In this document: positions 41,966 to 49,033 of the stretch, in pieces
How the letters are laid out: each line of letters opens with the position of its first letter
How positions within the stretch are numbered: the stretch's first letter is position 1
Assembly (NCBI RefSeq): GCF_011421635.1
Contig: NZ_WTLI01000008.1
Location: forward strand, 124,001-188,000
Direction: 5' to 3'
Length of the DNA stretch: 64,000 bases
Origin: Paenibacillus turpanensis
Lineage (GTDB): Bacteria; Bacillota; Bacilli; Paenibacillales; YIM-B00363
The notes under the pieces: generated by a model
Told to the model about the DNA's origin: nothing
Seen by the model: only the letters and a program-made list of their open reading frames with translations
Databases searched by the model: none
Translations under genes and position numbers: made by a program

Positions 41966-43498
41966 ATGATGAACACAGCGTTTCTCCTATTTCTGATTAT
42001 TGTCGCCGGTACGCTGGTCATTACGTATTACGCAGCGAAGAAAACGAACACCACGAGCGAATTTTACACGGCCGGAGGCGGTTTGACCGGCTGGCAGAAC
42101 GGCCTTGCGATCGCGGGCGACTATATGTCCGCCGCTTCCTTCCTTGGCATCGCCGGCATGATCGCGTTATACGGCTTTGACGGGTTTTTCTACAGCATCG
42201 GGTTTCTTGTCGCGTACCTCGTCGTCTTGTACTTGATCGCGGAGCCGCTGCGTAATCTCGGTAAATACACGATGGCCGACATGATTGCGGCCCGTTTCGA
42301 CAACAAGAAGGTGCGCGGAGTTGCGGCGCTGAACTCGATTACCATTTCGATCTTTTACATGATCGCGCAGCTGGTAGGTGCGGGCGCATTAATTAAGCTG
42401 CTGCTTGGGCTCGATTACACAACTTCGGTACTCATTGTCGGTGTGCTGATGACCGTCTATGTCGTATTCGGCGGCATGACGGCAACGAGCTGGGTGCAAA
42501 TTATAAAGTGCGTGCTGCTGATGGCCGGAACGTTTATTATCTCTTTGATCGTATTTGCGAAGTTTGATTTCAGTGTCATGGCGATGTTCGAGCATATGAA
42601 AACGGCAACGCCGCTGGGTGACAGCTTCCTGAACCCGGGCAACAAATTTAAGAGCGGGCTCGATACCATTTCCTTGAATATGGCGCTTGTGCTTGGAACA
42701 GCGGGGCTTCCGCATATTTTGATCCGTTTCTTCACGGTAAAAGACGCACCGACTGCACGGAAATCGGTTGTTGTGGCCACTTGGATTATCGGTATTTTCT
42801 ACGTCATGACGATCTTCCTCGGCTTCGGCGCTGCGGCGTTCGTTGGTCATGATGTAATTGTCAATGCAAATGCGGCCGGCAACATGGCTGCACCGCTGCT
42901 GGCCAAAGCGCTTGGCGGAGACTTCTTGTTCGCTTTCGTATCCGCAGTAGCCTTTGCAACGATTTTGGCCGTTGTCGCTGGGCTCGTGCTTTCCGCCGCT
43001 TCTGCTTTCGCCCATGACTTTTACAGCCACATTGTCCGGAAGGGTAATGCGACGGAAAAAGAGCAGATGATTTCGGCAAAGCTTGCATCCGTTGGGGTTG
43101 CGTTAATCTCTATTGCACTGGCTCTGTTTGCACAGAAGCTGAATGTTGCGTTCCTCGTTGCGCTCGCTTTTGCGGTAGCGGCAAGCGCCAACCTGCCGGT
43201 TCTCGTATTCACGGTATTCTGGCGCCGGTTTAATACGGCCGGAGCGGTAACAGGCATGCTGGTCGGATTGTTCAGCGCCTTGTTCCTTGTTGCGATCAGT
43301 CCGAACGTATGGGCGCCGGAGGCCGGCAAAGCGATCCTAGTCGGCAATCCGCTGATTGAACTGACGAACCCTGGCATTATTTCCATTCCTCTTGGTTTCT
43401 TGGGTGCCTACATTGGAACGCTGCTTTCCTCGAAGCGTGACGATGCCAAATATGATGAGATTTTAGTGAAGGCTAATACGGGTTCGGAAAGAGGCTAG
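41966..43498 (+). CDS. actP: Sodium:acetate symporter (ActP-like)
   Basis: A 510-residue sodium/solute symporter with 12-13 membrane segments. The family start is FYTAGGGLTGWQNGLAIAGDYMSAASFLGIAGM at about residues 34-66. The sodium-site region AFVSAVAFATILAVVAGLVLSAASAFAHDF at about 320-349 matches cation/acetate symporters of the ActP/MctC subgroup. It takes up acetate or pyruvate for AcsA, whose gene is upstream in the same operon. A perfect terminator follows. Confidence 0.92.
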   Translation: MMNTAFLLFLIIVAGTLVITYYAAKKTNTTSEFYTAGGGLTGWQNGLAIAGDYMSAASFLGIAGMIALYGFDGFFYSIGFLVAYLVVLYLIAEPLRNLGKYTMADMIAARFDNKKVRGVAALNSITISIFYMIAQLVGAGALIKLLLGLDYTTSVLIVGVLMTVYVVFGGMTATSWVQIIKCVLLMAGTFIISLIVFAKFDFSVMAMFEHMKTATPLGDSFLNPGNKFKSGLDTISLNMALVLGTAGLPHILIRFFTVKDAPTARKSVVVATWIIGIFYVMTIFLGFGAAAFVGHDVIVNANAAGNMAAPLLAKALGGDFLFAFVSAVAFATILAVVAGLVLSAASAFAHDFYSHIVRKGNATEKEQMISAKLASVGVALISIALALFAQKLNVAFLVALAFAVAASANLPVLVFTVFWRRFNTAGAVTGMLVGLFSALFLVAISPNVWAPEAGKAILVGNPLIELTNPGIISIPLGFLGAYIGTLLSSKRDDAKYDEILVKANTGSERG

Positions 43499-43540
43499 TA
43501 TGGCAATTTAGCTAGGTCCGGCACCTAGCCAAAGCGCTAA

Positions 43541-43582
43541 GACGGACCGGGTTCGCGAATGCAGCCCGGTCTGTCTTTTTTT
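43541..43582 (+). terminator. Terminator after acsA operon
   Basis: GAC-GACCGGG and CCCGGTC-GTC pair and are followed by seven T. Confidence 0.9.
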
Positions 43583-43652
43583 AAACTGACACAAATTTAC
43601 GCATCGCTTTTTAGTCTAAATATGATATGATAAATATCAAATTGACAAGAGC

Positions 43653-43730
43653 AGGCTGTGTGTAACTGGCGAAGCGTGGGGGAACCACGAGGGAGCACAC
43701 AGTGATAACGCCGTACGCCTGGGCAAAGTG
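43653..43730 (+). ncRNA. ZTP (pfl) riboswitch
   Basis: The element shows the pfl-motif order: P1 CTGTGT (43655-43660) with ACACAG (43697-43702); the conserved TAACTGGCGAA; P2 CGTGG/CCACG; the GGGAGC before the closing strand of P1; then a linker and the diagnostic CGCCTGGGCA (43716-43725). This is the aptamer that binds ZTP/ZMP, a signal of one-carbon folate shortage in purine synthesis. A hairpin CAACGGTCCGTTG and a run of T at about 43739-43764 follow as expression platform, before the TRIC/UPF0126 gene. Confidence 0.88.
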
Positions 43731-43790
43731 TTTGACGACCAACGGTCCGTTGAATGCTTTTTTTATTTGCTGGAGAAGGGAAGAGCAGAT

Positions 43791-44438
43791 GTGACGGTAG
43801 CTTGGGAGCTGCTTACGTTCATTGGAACGGTAGCCTTTGCGATGAGTGGATCGATTTCCGCTATGGAGGAAGAGTACGATATTTTAGGAGTTTATGTGCT
43901 TGGGCTGGTGACTGCCTTCGGAGGCGGACTGATCCGTAATGTGCTGATCGGCGCTTCTCCGCTGATGCTTTGGCAGCACAACAGTCTCTTGATTACGGCG
44001 GCAATCGCGATTTCCGTAGTGTACTTTGTTCCGGATTTATGGTTCCGTCATATGCGGAAATGGGTGTTCTTCGACGCTGTAGGCTTATCTGCGTTTGCCA
44101 TCCAAGGCGCTCTCTATGCCGCACAGCAAAATCTTCCTCTTCCGGCGGTCGTCATGGCTGCCCTGCTGACCGGCAGCGGGGGGGGGATTATACGCGACCT
44201 GCTTGCACGAAGAAAACCGCTCATTTTCCGTGAAGAGGTGTACGGCGTATGGGCGATGCTTGGAGGGCTTGCGATCGGCCTTGGCTTCGGTAGAGAAGGC
44301 TGGCAGCTGTATGCGTTGTTTGGTGTTATTTTAGGCTTACGGATGCTTTCGGTACACTTCAATTGGCGGCTGCCAAGAAGGAAATTCCATTTGTCAAGAG
44401 TGGGGGAGCCAACAAAACGCGCGCTTAAAAATTTTTAG
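43791..44438 (+). CDS. TRIC/UPF0126 membrane protein, putative glycine transporter
   Basis: A 215-residue protein with seven membrane segments made of two repeats: ISAMEEEYDILGVYVLGLVTAFGGGLIRNVLIG in the first and VMAALLTGSGGGIIRDLLARRKP in the second, each with the GGG-x-I-R signature of the UPF0126/TRIC fold. The GTG at 43791 has a GGAGAAGGG ribosome site. Bacterial members are described as cation channels of the TRIC type, and Pfam named the domain a glycine transporter because some lie behind glycine riboswitches. Here a ZTP riboswitch precedes the gene, linking it to folate-dependent purine and glycine metabolism. Confidence 0.85.
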   Translation: MTVAWELLTFIGTVAFAMSGSISAMEEEYDILGVYVLGLVTAFGGGLIRNVLIGASPLMLWQHNSLLITAAIAISVVYFVPDLWFRHMRKWVFFDAVGLSAFAIQGALYAAQQNLPLPAVVMAALLTGSGGGIIRDLLARRKPLIFREEVYGVWAMLGGLAIGLGFGREGWQLYALFGVILGLRMLSVHFNWRLPRRKFHLSRVGEPTKRALKNF

Positions 44439-44462
44439 AATGCTCCTATATGAAGTTTGTTA

Positions 44463-44598
44463 TATAATTGGATTGTAAACGCTTGTACACGTAAATCCAT
44501 CCGATGATGGGATACTTTGCCGGAATTAGAACATGATCTTCCGGCTGCCAAGGGTCGATAATCCGTTAATTCCTTGGATTCGTCCAAGGAATTTTTTT
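44463..44598 (+). promoter_or_regulatory. Promoter, cre-like site and terminator-bearing leader of the GGDEF-EAL gene
   Basis: A TATAAT hexamer (44463-44468) is followed at 44474-44487 by TGTAAACGCTTGTA, 13 of 14 matches to the CcpA-site consensus. A hairpin GCCGGAA/TTCCGGC (44519-44545) and then AATTCCTTGG/CCAAGGAATT with eight T (44568-44598) follow. The last is a perfect terminator that could stop the upstream TRIC transcript or attenuate this one. No known riboswitch consensus fits. Confidence 0.6.
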
Positions 44599-44619
44599 TG
44601 GGCTTAGTTTGTCGTTTTC

Positions 44620-44637
44620 AGTCGAAATACTTCGAAC
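44620..44637 (+). promoter_or_regulatory. Spo0A-like sites before the GGDEF-EAL gene
   Basis: AGTCGAA (44620-44626) and TTCGAAC (44631-44637, reverse) each match TGTCGAA at six of seven positions and face each other 25-45 bases before the start. The same TTCGAACTrTGT string also occurs upstream of the cyclase at 554. Confidence 0.35.
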
Positions 44638-44662
44638 TATGTAGTCTTATAAAGGTGATACA

Positions 44663-47317
44663 TTGCGTTCCCGGCTTTTATTAAGAATCAAAGGTGTTGA
44701 TTTCATGCGGATAACGAACACAAAGATCCCGTCTGCTTTCCGTTCGGCTCTCCTTTATTTCGTGCTAGGAGCTGCGGCGTTTGTTTGTTATTTGTTTCCG
44801 TTTCATTTCTTTTATCAGCTGAGCATTATGTTTGGCAGTATCTTTTTGTTCATTACGGCACAGCGCTTTTCGCTGCTGTTGACAGTTCTTCAGATCGCCG
44901 GTGTACATATTGCGGCCATGTCAATGCCTGAAACGCAAATTCATGTGTTTCACACTGCGGAGCTAATTGCTGTTGTTTTACTCGCGCAGCTTTTTAAAAA
45001 GAACAGGCTTATGCTGTACGATGGGCTGTATTGGCTCATTGTAGGTGTGCCGATTCTAATCGGTGCCCATCTGTTTCGCGGTATGCCGGTCTACACGGAG
45101 CTTCAGCTCTTTACCTTTGCCATGGTTATTAACGGGCTGTTTAATGCGATGGTAGCGGAAATAATAGTGAAATATGTTCCCGCCTTGCAAAAAAAACCGA
45201 CGAATCAATCTATGATGCTGACGATGCCGCAAATTATTCTACATGTTAATTTTTTTGGTCTGGTTAGCATGGCTTTGATGATTTTGGTGACAGGCGGTCA
45301 AGCCATGGAGCAGCAGGCGAAGAAGGATATTGTTTCTTCGCTTCGCGATACCAATCTATCCATGAAGCAGATTATTCAATCGTATTCTTCACAGCAGCTG
45401 AGAGATCTGCATTTGCGCAATGTGATATTAATGGAGGAGACGAAGGGGAGTCTACTGAAGCAAGCGGACCCGAAAGGCCACGGAGTGGTTATGCTTGATA
45501 AACGCGGTCTGATCCTGTCAGTTCCGGACATTCCGGGTTCGCCCCCATGGCTGCGACCGGAGCAGTGGGAGTTCGACAAAAATAATCTTTACTTGTCGCT
45601 CCCAAGCAGAGGAGTACTGCTTGCCGATAATGGTTCCCGATGGAAAGAGGCCGCTTATATTCATATGGTCGAGGTAGACAGCTTCGTTTTGTATTTCCGT
45701 TGGCCTTTGAATAAGTACTATATGGACTTATATGTTTCTTATTCGCTTCAGTTCCAAAATGTTTTGTATATTGCAGGCTTTATGCTGCTGCTGGTTTTTT
45801 TTCTGCACAAGGTACTCGTCCGATCCATTCGGAACTTGATTGATGCAACGACCGATATTCCGACAAAGCTGATCAATGGTGAACGGCTTCAGCTGCCGTC
45901 AAACCGGCTGTATGAAATTCAGCTGATTACGGATAATATTCGTTCGATTTCCGGGAAATTGGGAGATATGCTGTCCCAGTCACGTGTCCTGGCCTATTAC
46001 GATACATTGACCGGACTGCCGAACCGCAGAAATTTTAATGAACATCTCCAAAATTTATTTAGCACAACAGCAGCGGATTCGGAAGTGTCCGTCGCAGTTA
46101 TGTTTATTGATCTGGATCGGTTTAAGCAGATCAACGATACGTTGGGCCATGGGGTAGGGGACAGTTTATTAAAGCAGGTTGGACAGCGGCTTGAACGGTA
46201 TATCGGGCAAAACGGGATGGTTGCTCGGCTCGGCGGCGACGAGTTTGTGATCGTGGTATCTCCTGCGGAAGAGAGTGAGATTCACGTTATCGCTAGAAAA
46301 GCGCTGGAGGCGATTTCGGAGCCGGTACGCGTGGACGAGCATGAACTGCTGATCGTTGGAAGCATCGGAATCAGCATTGCACCTACGGACGGAAATGATA
46401 TGGATACCATTATTAAAAAAGCCGATTCCGCGATGTATGCCGCCAAAGGTGCTGGAGGGGATACGTACCATTTCTTCTCCTCCGTTGATGCTCGAAGCCA
46501 CGCCGAATTTTTCTCGGAGCGTATGTTTATTGAGTTTGAGCTTCGAAAGGCCTTCGAAGCTAGAGAGTTGGAGCTGTATTATCAGCCGGTGATTGATGCC
46601 AAAAGTCAAACCGTTGTATCGGCTGAAGCGCTGCTCCGCTGGAGACATAAAGAATGGGGGATGGTATCCCCCGCAAAATTTATACCGGTCGCGGAAAGTA
46701 TGGGCATCATGGGCGCACTGGGCGAATGGGTGCTGGAAGAGGCCTGCAGGCAAAATAAAGCCTGGATGGACGACGGCGTTGGTGAGCTTCGCATTGCTGT
46801 CAACTTGTCCCCGACCCAGTTTAACAAGGGTACCTTTGTCCAAATGATTCATGAGGTGCTGCAAAAGACGGGACTGCCGCCGAGAATGCTTGACCTTGAA
46901 ATCACCGAAGAGGTTCTTGCTAAACAGACCGAGACGATGAAGGCGGATTTAAACTTATTGAAAAAGCAAGGGGTCCGGATATGGATTGATGATTTTGGGA
47001 CCGGTTATTCCTCGCTAAGCATGCTGAACAAGCTGCCAGTCAACGGCTTTAAAATCGACCAATCGTTTGTGCGCAATTTGCAAAACCAGCCGGGGAATGT
47101 ATCTATTATTCGGGCTATTGTCCAGCTGGCTCATATTCAGGGCTGGGGACTCATTGCGGAGGGAGTGGAAACGAGCGAGGAATCGCTGATCCTTAGCTCA
47201 CTCGGTTGTGCGGAGCATCAAGGGTACTTTTATGGCAAGCCGATGCCTCCTGAACAATTTGCCCAATATATAAGAGAGAGGATGGCCTCGGAGAAGGAGG
47301 GGGATTTGGATGAGTAG
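44663..47317 (+). CDS. Membrane GGDEF-EAL c-di-GMP signalling protein
   Basis: An 884-residue protein with a multi-pass N-terminal region (about 20-230), an extracytoplasmic segment between the last two membrane helices (about 235-360, GSLLKQADPKGHGVVMLDKRG to VDSFVLYFRWPLN), a final membrane helix (about 370-395), a GGDEF domain (about 450-610) and an EAL domain (about 625-875). Both catalytic signatures are intact: LGGDEF, and AEALLRW, NLSPTQF, EITEEV, DDFGTGYSS, AEGVET. No RxxD precedes GGDEF. The TTG start has AGGTGAT just upstream; ATG 44705 with AAAGGTG is the alternative. Its stop overlaps the start of a solute-binding lipoprotein gene by 8 bases, so the two are co-translated. Confidence 0.92.
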   Translation: MRSRLLLRIKGVDFMRITNTKIPSAFRSALLYFVLGAAAFVCYLFPFHFFYQLSIMFGSIFLFITAQRFSLLLTVLQIAGVHIAAMSMPETQIHVFHTAELIAVVLLAQLFKKNRLMLYDGLYWLIVGVPILIGAHLFRGMPVYTELQLFTFAMVINGLFNAMVAEIIVKYVPALQKKPTNQSMMLTMPQIILHVNFFGLVSMALMILVTGGQAMEQQAKKDIVSSLRDTNLSMKQIIQSYSSQQLRDLHLRNVILMEETKGSLLKQADPKGHGVVMLDKRGLILSVPDIPGSPPWLRPEQWEFDKNNLYLSLPSRGVLLADNGSRWKEAAYIHMVEVDSFVLYFRWPLNKYYMDLYVSYSLQFQNVLYIAGFMLLLVFFLHKVLVRSIRNLIDATTDIPTKLINGERLQLPSNRLYEIQLITDNIRSISGKLGDMLSQSRVLAYYDTLTGLPNRRNFNEHLQNLFSTTAADSEVSVAVMFIDLDRFKQINDTLGHGVGDSLLKQVGQRLERYIGQNGMVARLGGDEFVIVVSPAEESEIHVIARKALEAISEPVRVDEHELLIVGSIGISIAPTDGNDMDTIIKKADSAMYAAKGAGGDTYHFFSSVDARSHAEFFSERMFIEFELRKAFEARELELYYQPVIDAKSQTVVSAEALLRWRHKEWGMVSPAKFIPVAESMGIMGALGEWVLEEACRQNKAWMDDGVGELRIAVNLSPTQFNKGTFVQMIHEVLQKTGLPPRMLDLEITEEVLAKQTETMKADLNLLKKQGVRIWIDDFGTGYSSLSMLNKLPVNGFKIDQSFVRNLQNQPGNVSIIRAIVQLAHIQGWGLIAEGVETSEESLILSSLGCAEHQGYFYGKPMPPEQFAQYIRERMASEKEGDLDE

Positions 47318-48608
47318 GCCTATGATTATCGTGCTGCTGACCGTGATGCTCTTATCAGGCTGCACGAGAGGGGCTGAGCTGGTTAGCCCTCCTCAGCAAG
47401 CTGTTGTAGATTTTCAATCCAGTCCCGCTGCACTGCGGGTTCTCTCTTCATTTGATAAACCGGTGTATCTGGCTGAGGAGTTTGAAAAGAAGTATCCCGG
47501 CATATCCGTTGAATGGACGGTTGTAAAGACTCTTCAAAATCTTTTGGATTCGTTGGCTTCCGAGCCGCCTTTCGATCTTATTGCGTTCGATTACATGTGG
47601 TCAAACGAAATGAGCGGTTACGACATATTCGAGGATTTGAACGGACCTCCTTACCATATCGGTCAATATAAGGAGTGGTTTCCGGGGTTAAACTGGGATC
47701 GGCTCTCCACCATGCAAGATAAGAAGGTAATCATCGTACCAAGGGATTTGCCTGCTGAGCTGACATTTTATCGAGCGGATATATTGGCAGAGCATGGCTT
47801 TCCTTCAGACCCGGAGCAATTAGGCGAATGGATGGAAAACCCGGATAATTGGCTGACGATGGCCAAAAAACTCAAAAAATCCGATGTCGCGATTGTGTCA
47901 CGCGCCATCGACCCGTTTGTCATGGCTTCGAAGGGACAAGGATTATTTACCGAAAATATGACCGTGTCACTCACGATGGAGCCCTTTATCTCCCTGCTTC
48001 ATGTCTCTAAGCAAATTCAAGATTTAGGGCTGGACAGTAAAGCAACGATTTGGGATGAAAAGGGCAGAGAGTCTTTGCGTAACGGCAAGCTGGCCATGTT
48101 TACTCTCGGAGAATGGGGAATGGAGATGCTTCGGGCATGGTCGCCGCATAATGTTCATTTGTGGAAGACGACCCGACTGCCATTCGGATTGTACGGTATT
48201 CATGGTGGTTATGCTTATGCTATTCCAACCTTCTCCAACCATAAATCCCTGGCTTGGGAGTGGATCAAATATACAACGGAAATGGATACAAAGTATCGAG
48301 AATCCCTTGCAACTCATTCTTGGTATGATAAGCTTCCGGACACACGTCTAACCCCAGTGGATGGCCGTGGCTACGAAATCATATTACGTTCATTAGATTT
48401 GCTTCTTTCCTCGGAGAAATCGCCGGAAGAAATGGCCGTTGAACTGAAGAGTAAGGTTGAGGTGGAGCTTTACCGGGAGATTCAGTATATGAAGAATGCG
48501 CAGAACAAAGGAAGACCTCCTGAAGGCGCACCTCCGTTTTTATTCGATAACGAGGGCGGACCGGGGAGGCCACCTTTGGGAGCTGACGAATCGTCCGCTA
48601 GAAAGTGA
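47310..48608 (+). CDS. Orphan solute-binding lipoprotein coupled to the GGDEF-EAL gene
   Basis: A 432-residue family 1 extracellular solute-binding protein. The lipobox LLSGC puts the lipidated Cys at 18. Binding-protein patterns include KPVYLAEEFEKKYPGISVEW, PFDLIAFDYMW and IHGGYAYAIPTFSNHKSLAWEWIKY. A Pro/Gly-rich tail (about 405-432, GRPPEGAPPFLFDNEGGPG) is unusual and may be a flexible extension. The ATG lies inside the last codons of the GGDEF-EAL gene behind GAGGGGG. No permease or ATPase genes follow; a terminator does. It therefore probably serves as a sensor subunit for the membrane protein rather than a transporter part. Confidence 0.85.
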   Translation: MSRPMIIVLLTVMLLSGCTRGAELVSPPQQAVVDFQSSPAALRVLSSFDKPVYLAEEFEKKYPGISVEWTVVKTLQNLLDSLASEPPFDLIAFDYMWSNEMSGYDIFEDLNGPPYHIGQYKEWFPGLNWDRLSTMQDKKVIIVPRDLPAELTFYRADILAEHGFPSDPEQLGEWMENPDNWLTMAKKLKKSDVAIVSRAIDPFVMASKGQGLFTENMTVSLTMEPFISLLHVSKQIQDLGLDSKATIWDEKGRESLRNGKLAMFTLGEWGMEMLRAWSPHNVHLWKTTRLPFGLYGIHGGYAYAIPTFSNHKSLAWEWIKYTTEMDTKYRESLATHSWYDKLPDTRLTPVDGRGYEIILRSLDLLLSSEKSPEEMAVELKSKVEVELYREIQYMKNAQNKGRPPEGAPPFLFDNEGGPGRPPLGADESSARK

Positions 48609-48644
48609 CATTTCATCGATACTCGAGATTATTTTAAGTATAGG

Positions 48645-48682
48645 AAAGCAGTGTGTGCTCTAACGAGACCGCTGCTTTTTTT
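48645..48682 (+). terminator. Terminator after the GGDEF-EAL/lipoprotein pair
   Basis: AAAGCAG and CTGCTTT close a 20-base loop and are followed by seven T. Confidence 0.75.
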
Positions 48683-49033
48683 GTATTCCAGACGGTAGGA
48701 TCACCTTATGATCTTAAAATAAGAAAATGATCACTGGATTAGTTCATGTCATGATTCGACGAAATTCGTGAAATTTCGCTTGATGTTTTATAGCTTTGCC
48801 CCTAAGATAAATCTACTACATACATGAATACCTACCTGAGTCCCAATTCTTTAACAGCCGGAATGGTAGGTAAAGGAGCGATCGAACACCGCCGCAATGG
48901 GAGCTGCGGATCTGCATGAAGTCTAGGGATATACGAACTTCTAAAAAAAGAATGTAAACGCTTTACCAATGAGGGGTACTAGGTAATGGGGCCATACGGA
49001 AAGATAAAGAGATCGGAAAGGTAGAGACCACCA
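48683..49033 (+). promoter_or_regulatory. Control region and long leader of the pectinase gene
   Basis: CGAAATTCGTGAAATTTCG (48760-48778) is an inverted repeat directly upstream of TTGATG (48780-48785), 17 bases, TAAGAT (48803-48808), a sigma-A promoter. TGTAAACGCTTTAC (48953-48966) is a cre-like site (12 of 14) placed downstream as a roadblock. The leader is about 220 bases and contains ACCTACC/GGTAGGT (about 48831-48874) and CCGC/GCGG hairpins, with no riboswitch match. Confidence 0.55.

Noticed and set aside
44489..44598. Possible riboswitch before the GGDEF-EAL gene
   Set aside because: Only two simple hairpins are present; the second may just terminate the TRIC transcript. No known consensus fits.
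48809..49033. Possible riboswitch in the pectinase leader (GGTAGGTA and hairpins recall c-di-GMP aptamers)
   Set aside because: The order of conserved blocks does not match c-di-GMP-I, c-di-AMP or SAM aptamers, and there is no terminator before the gene.
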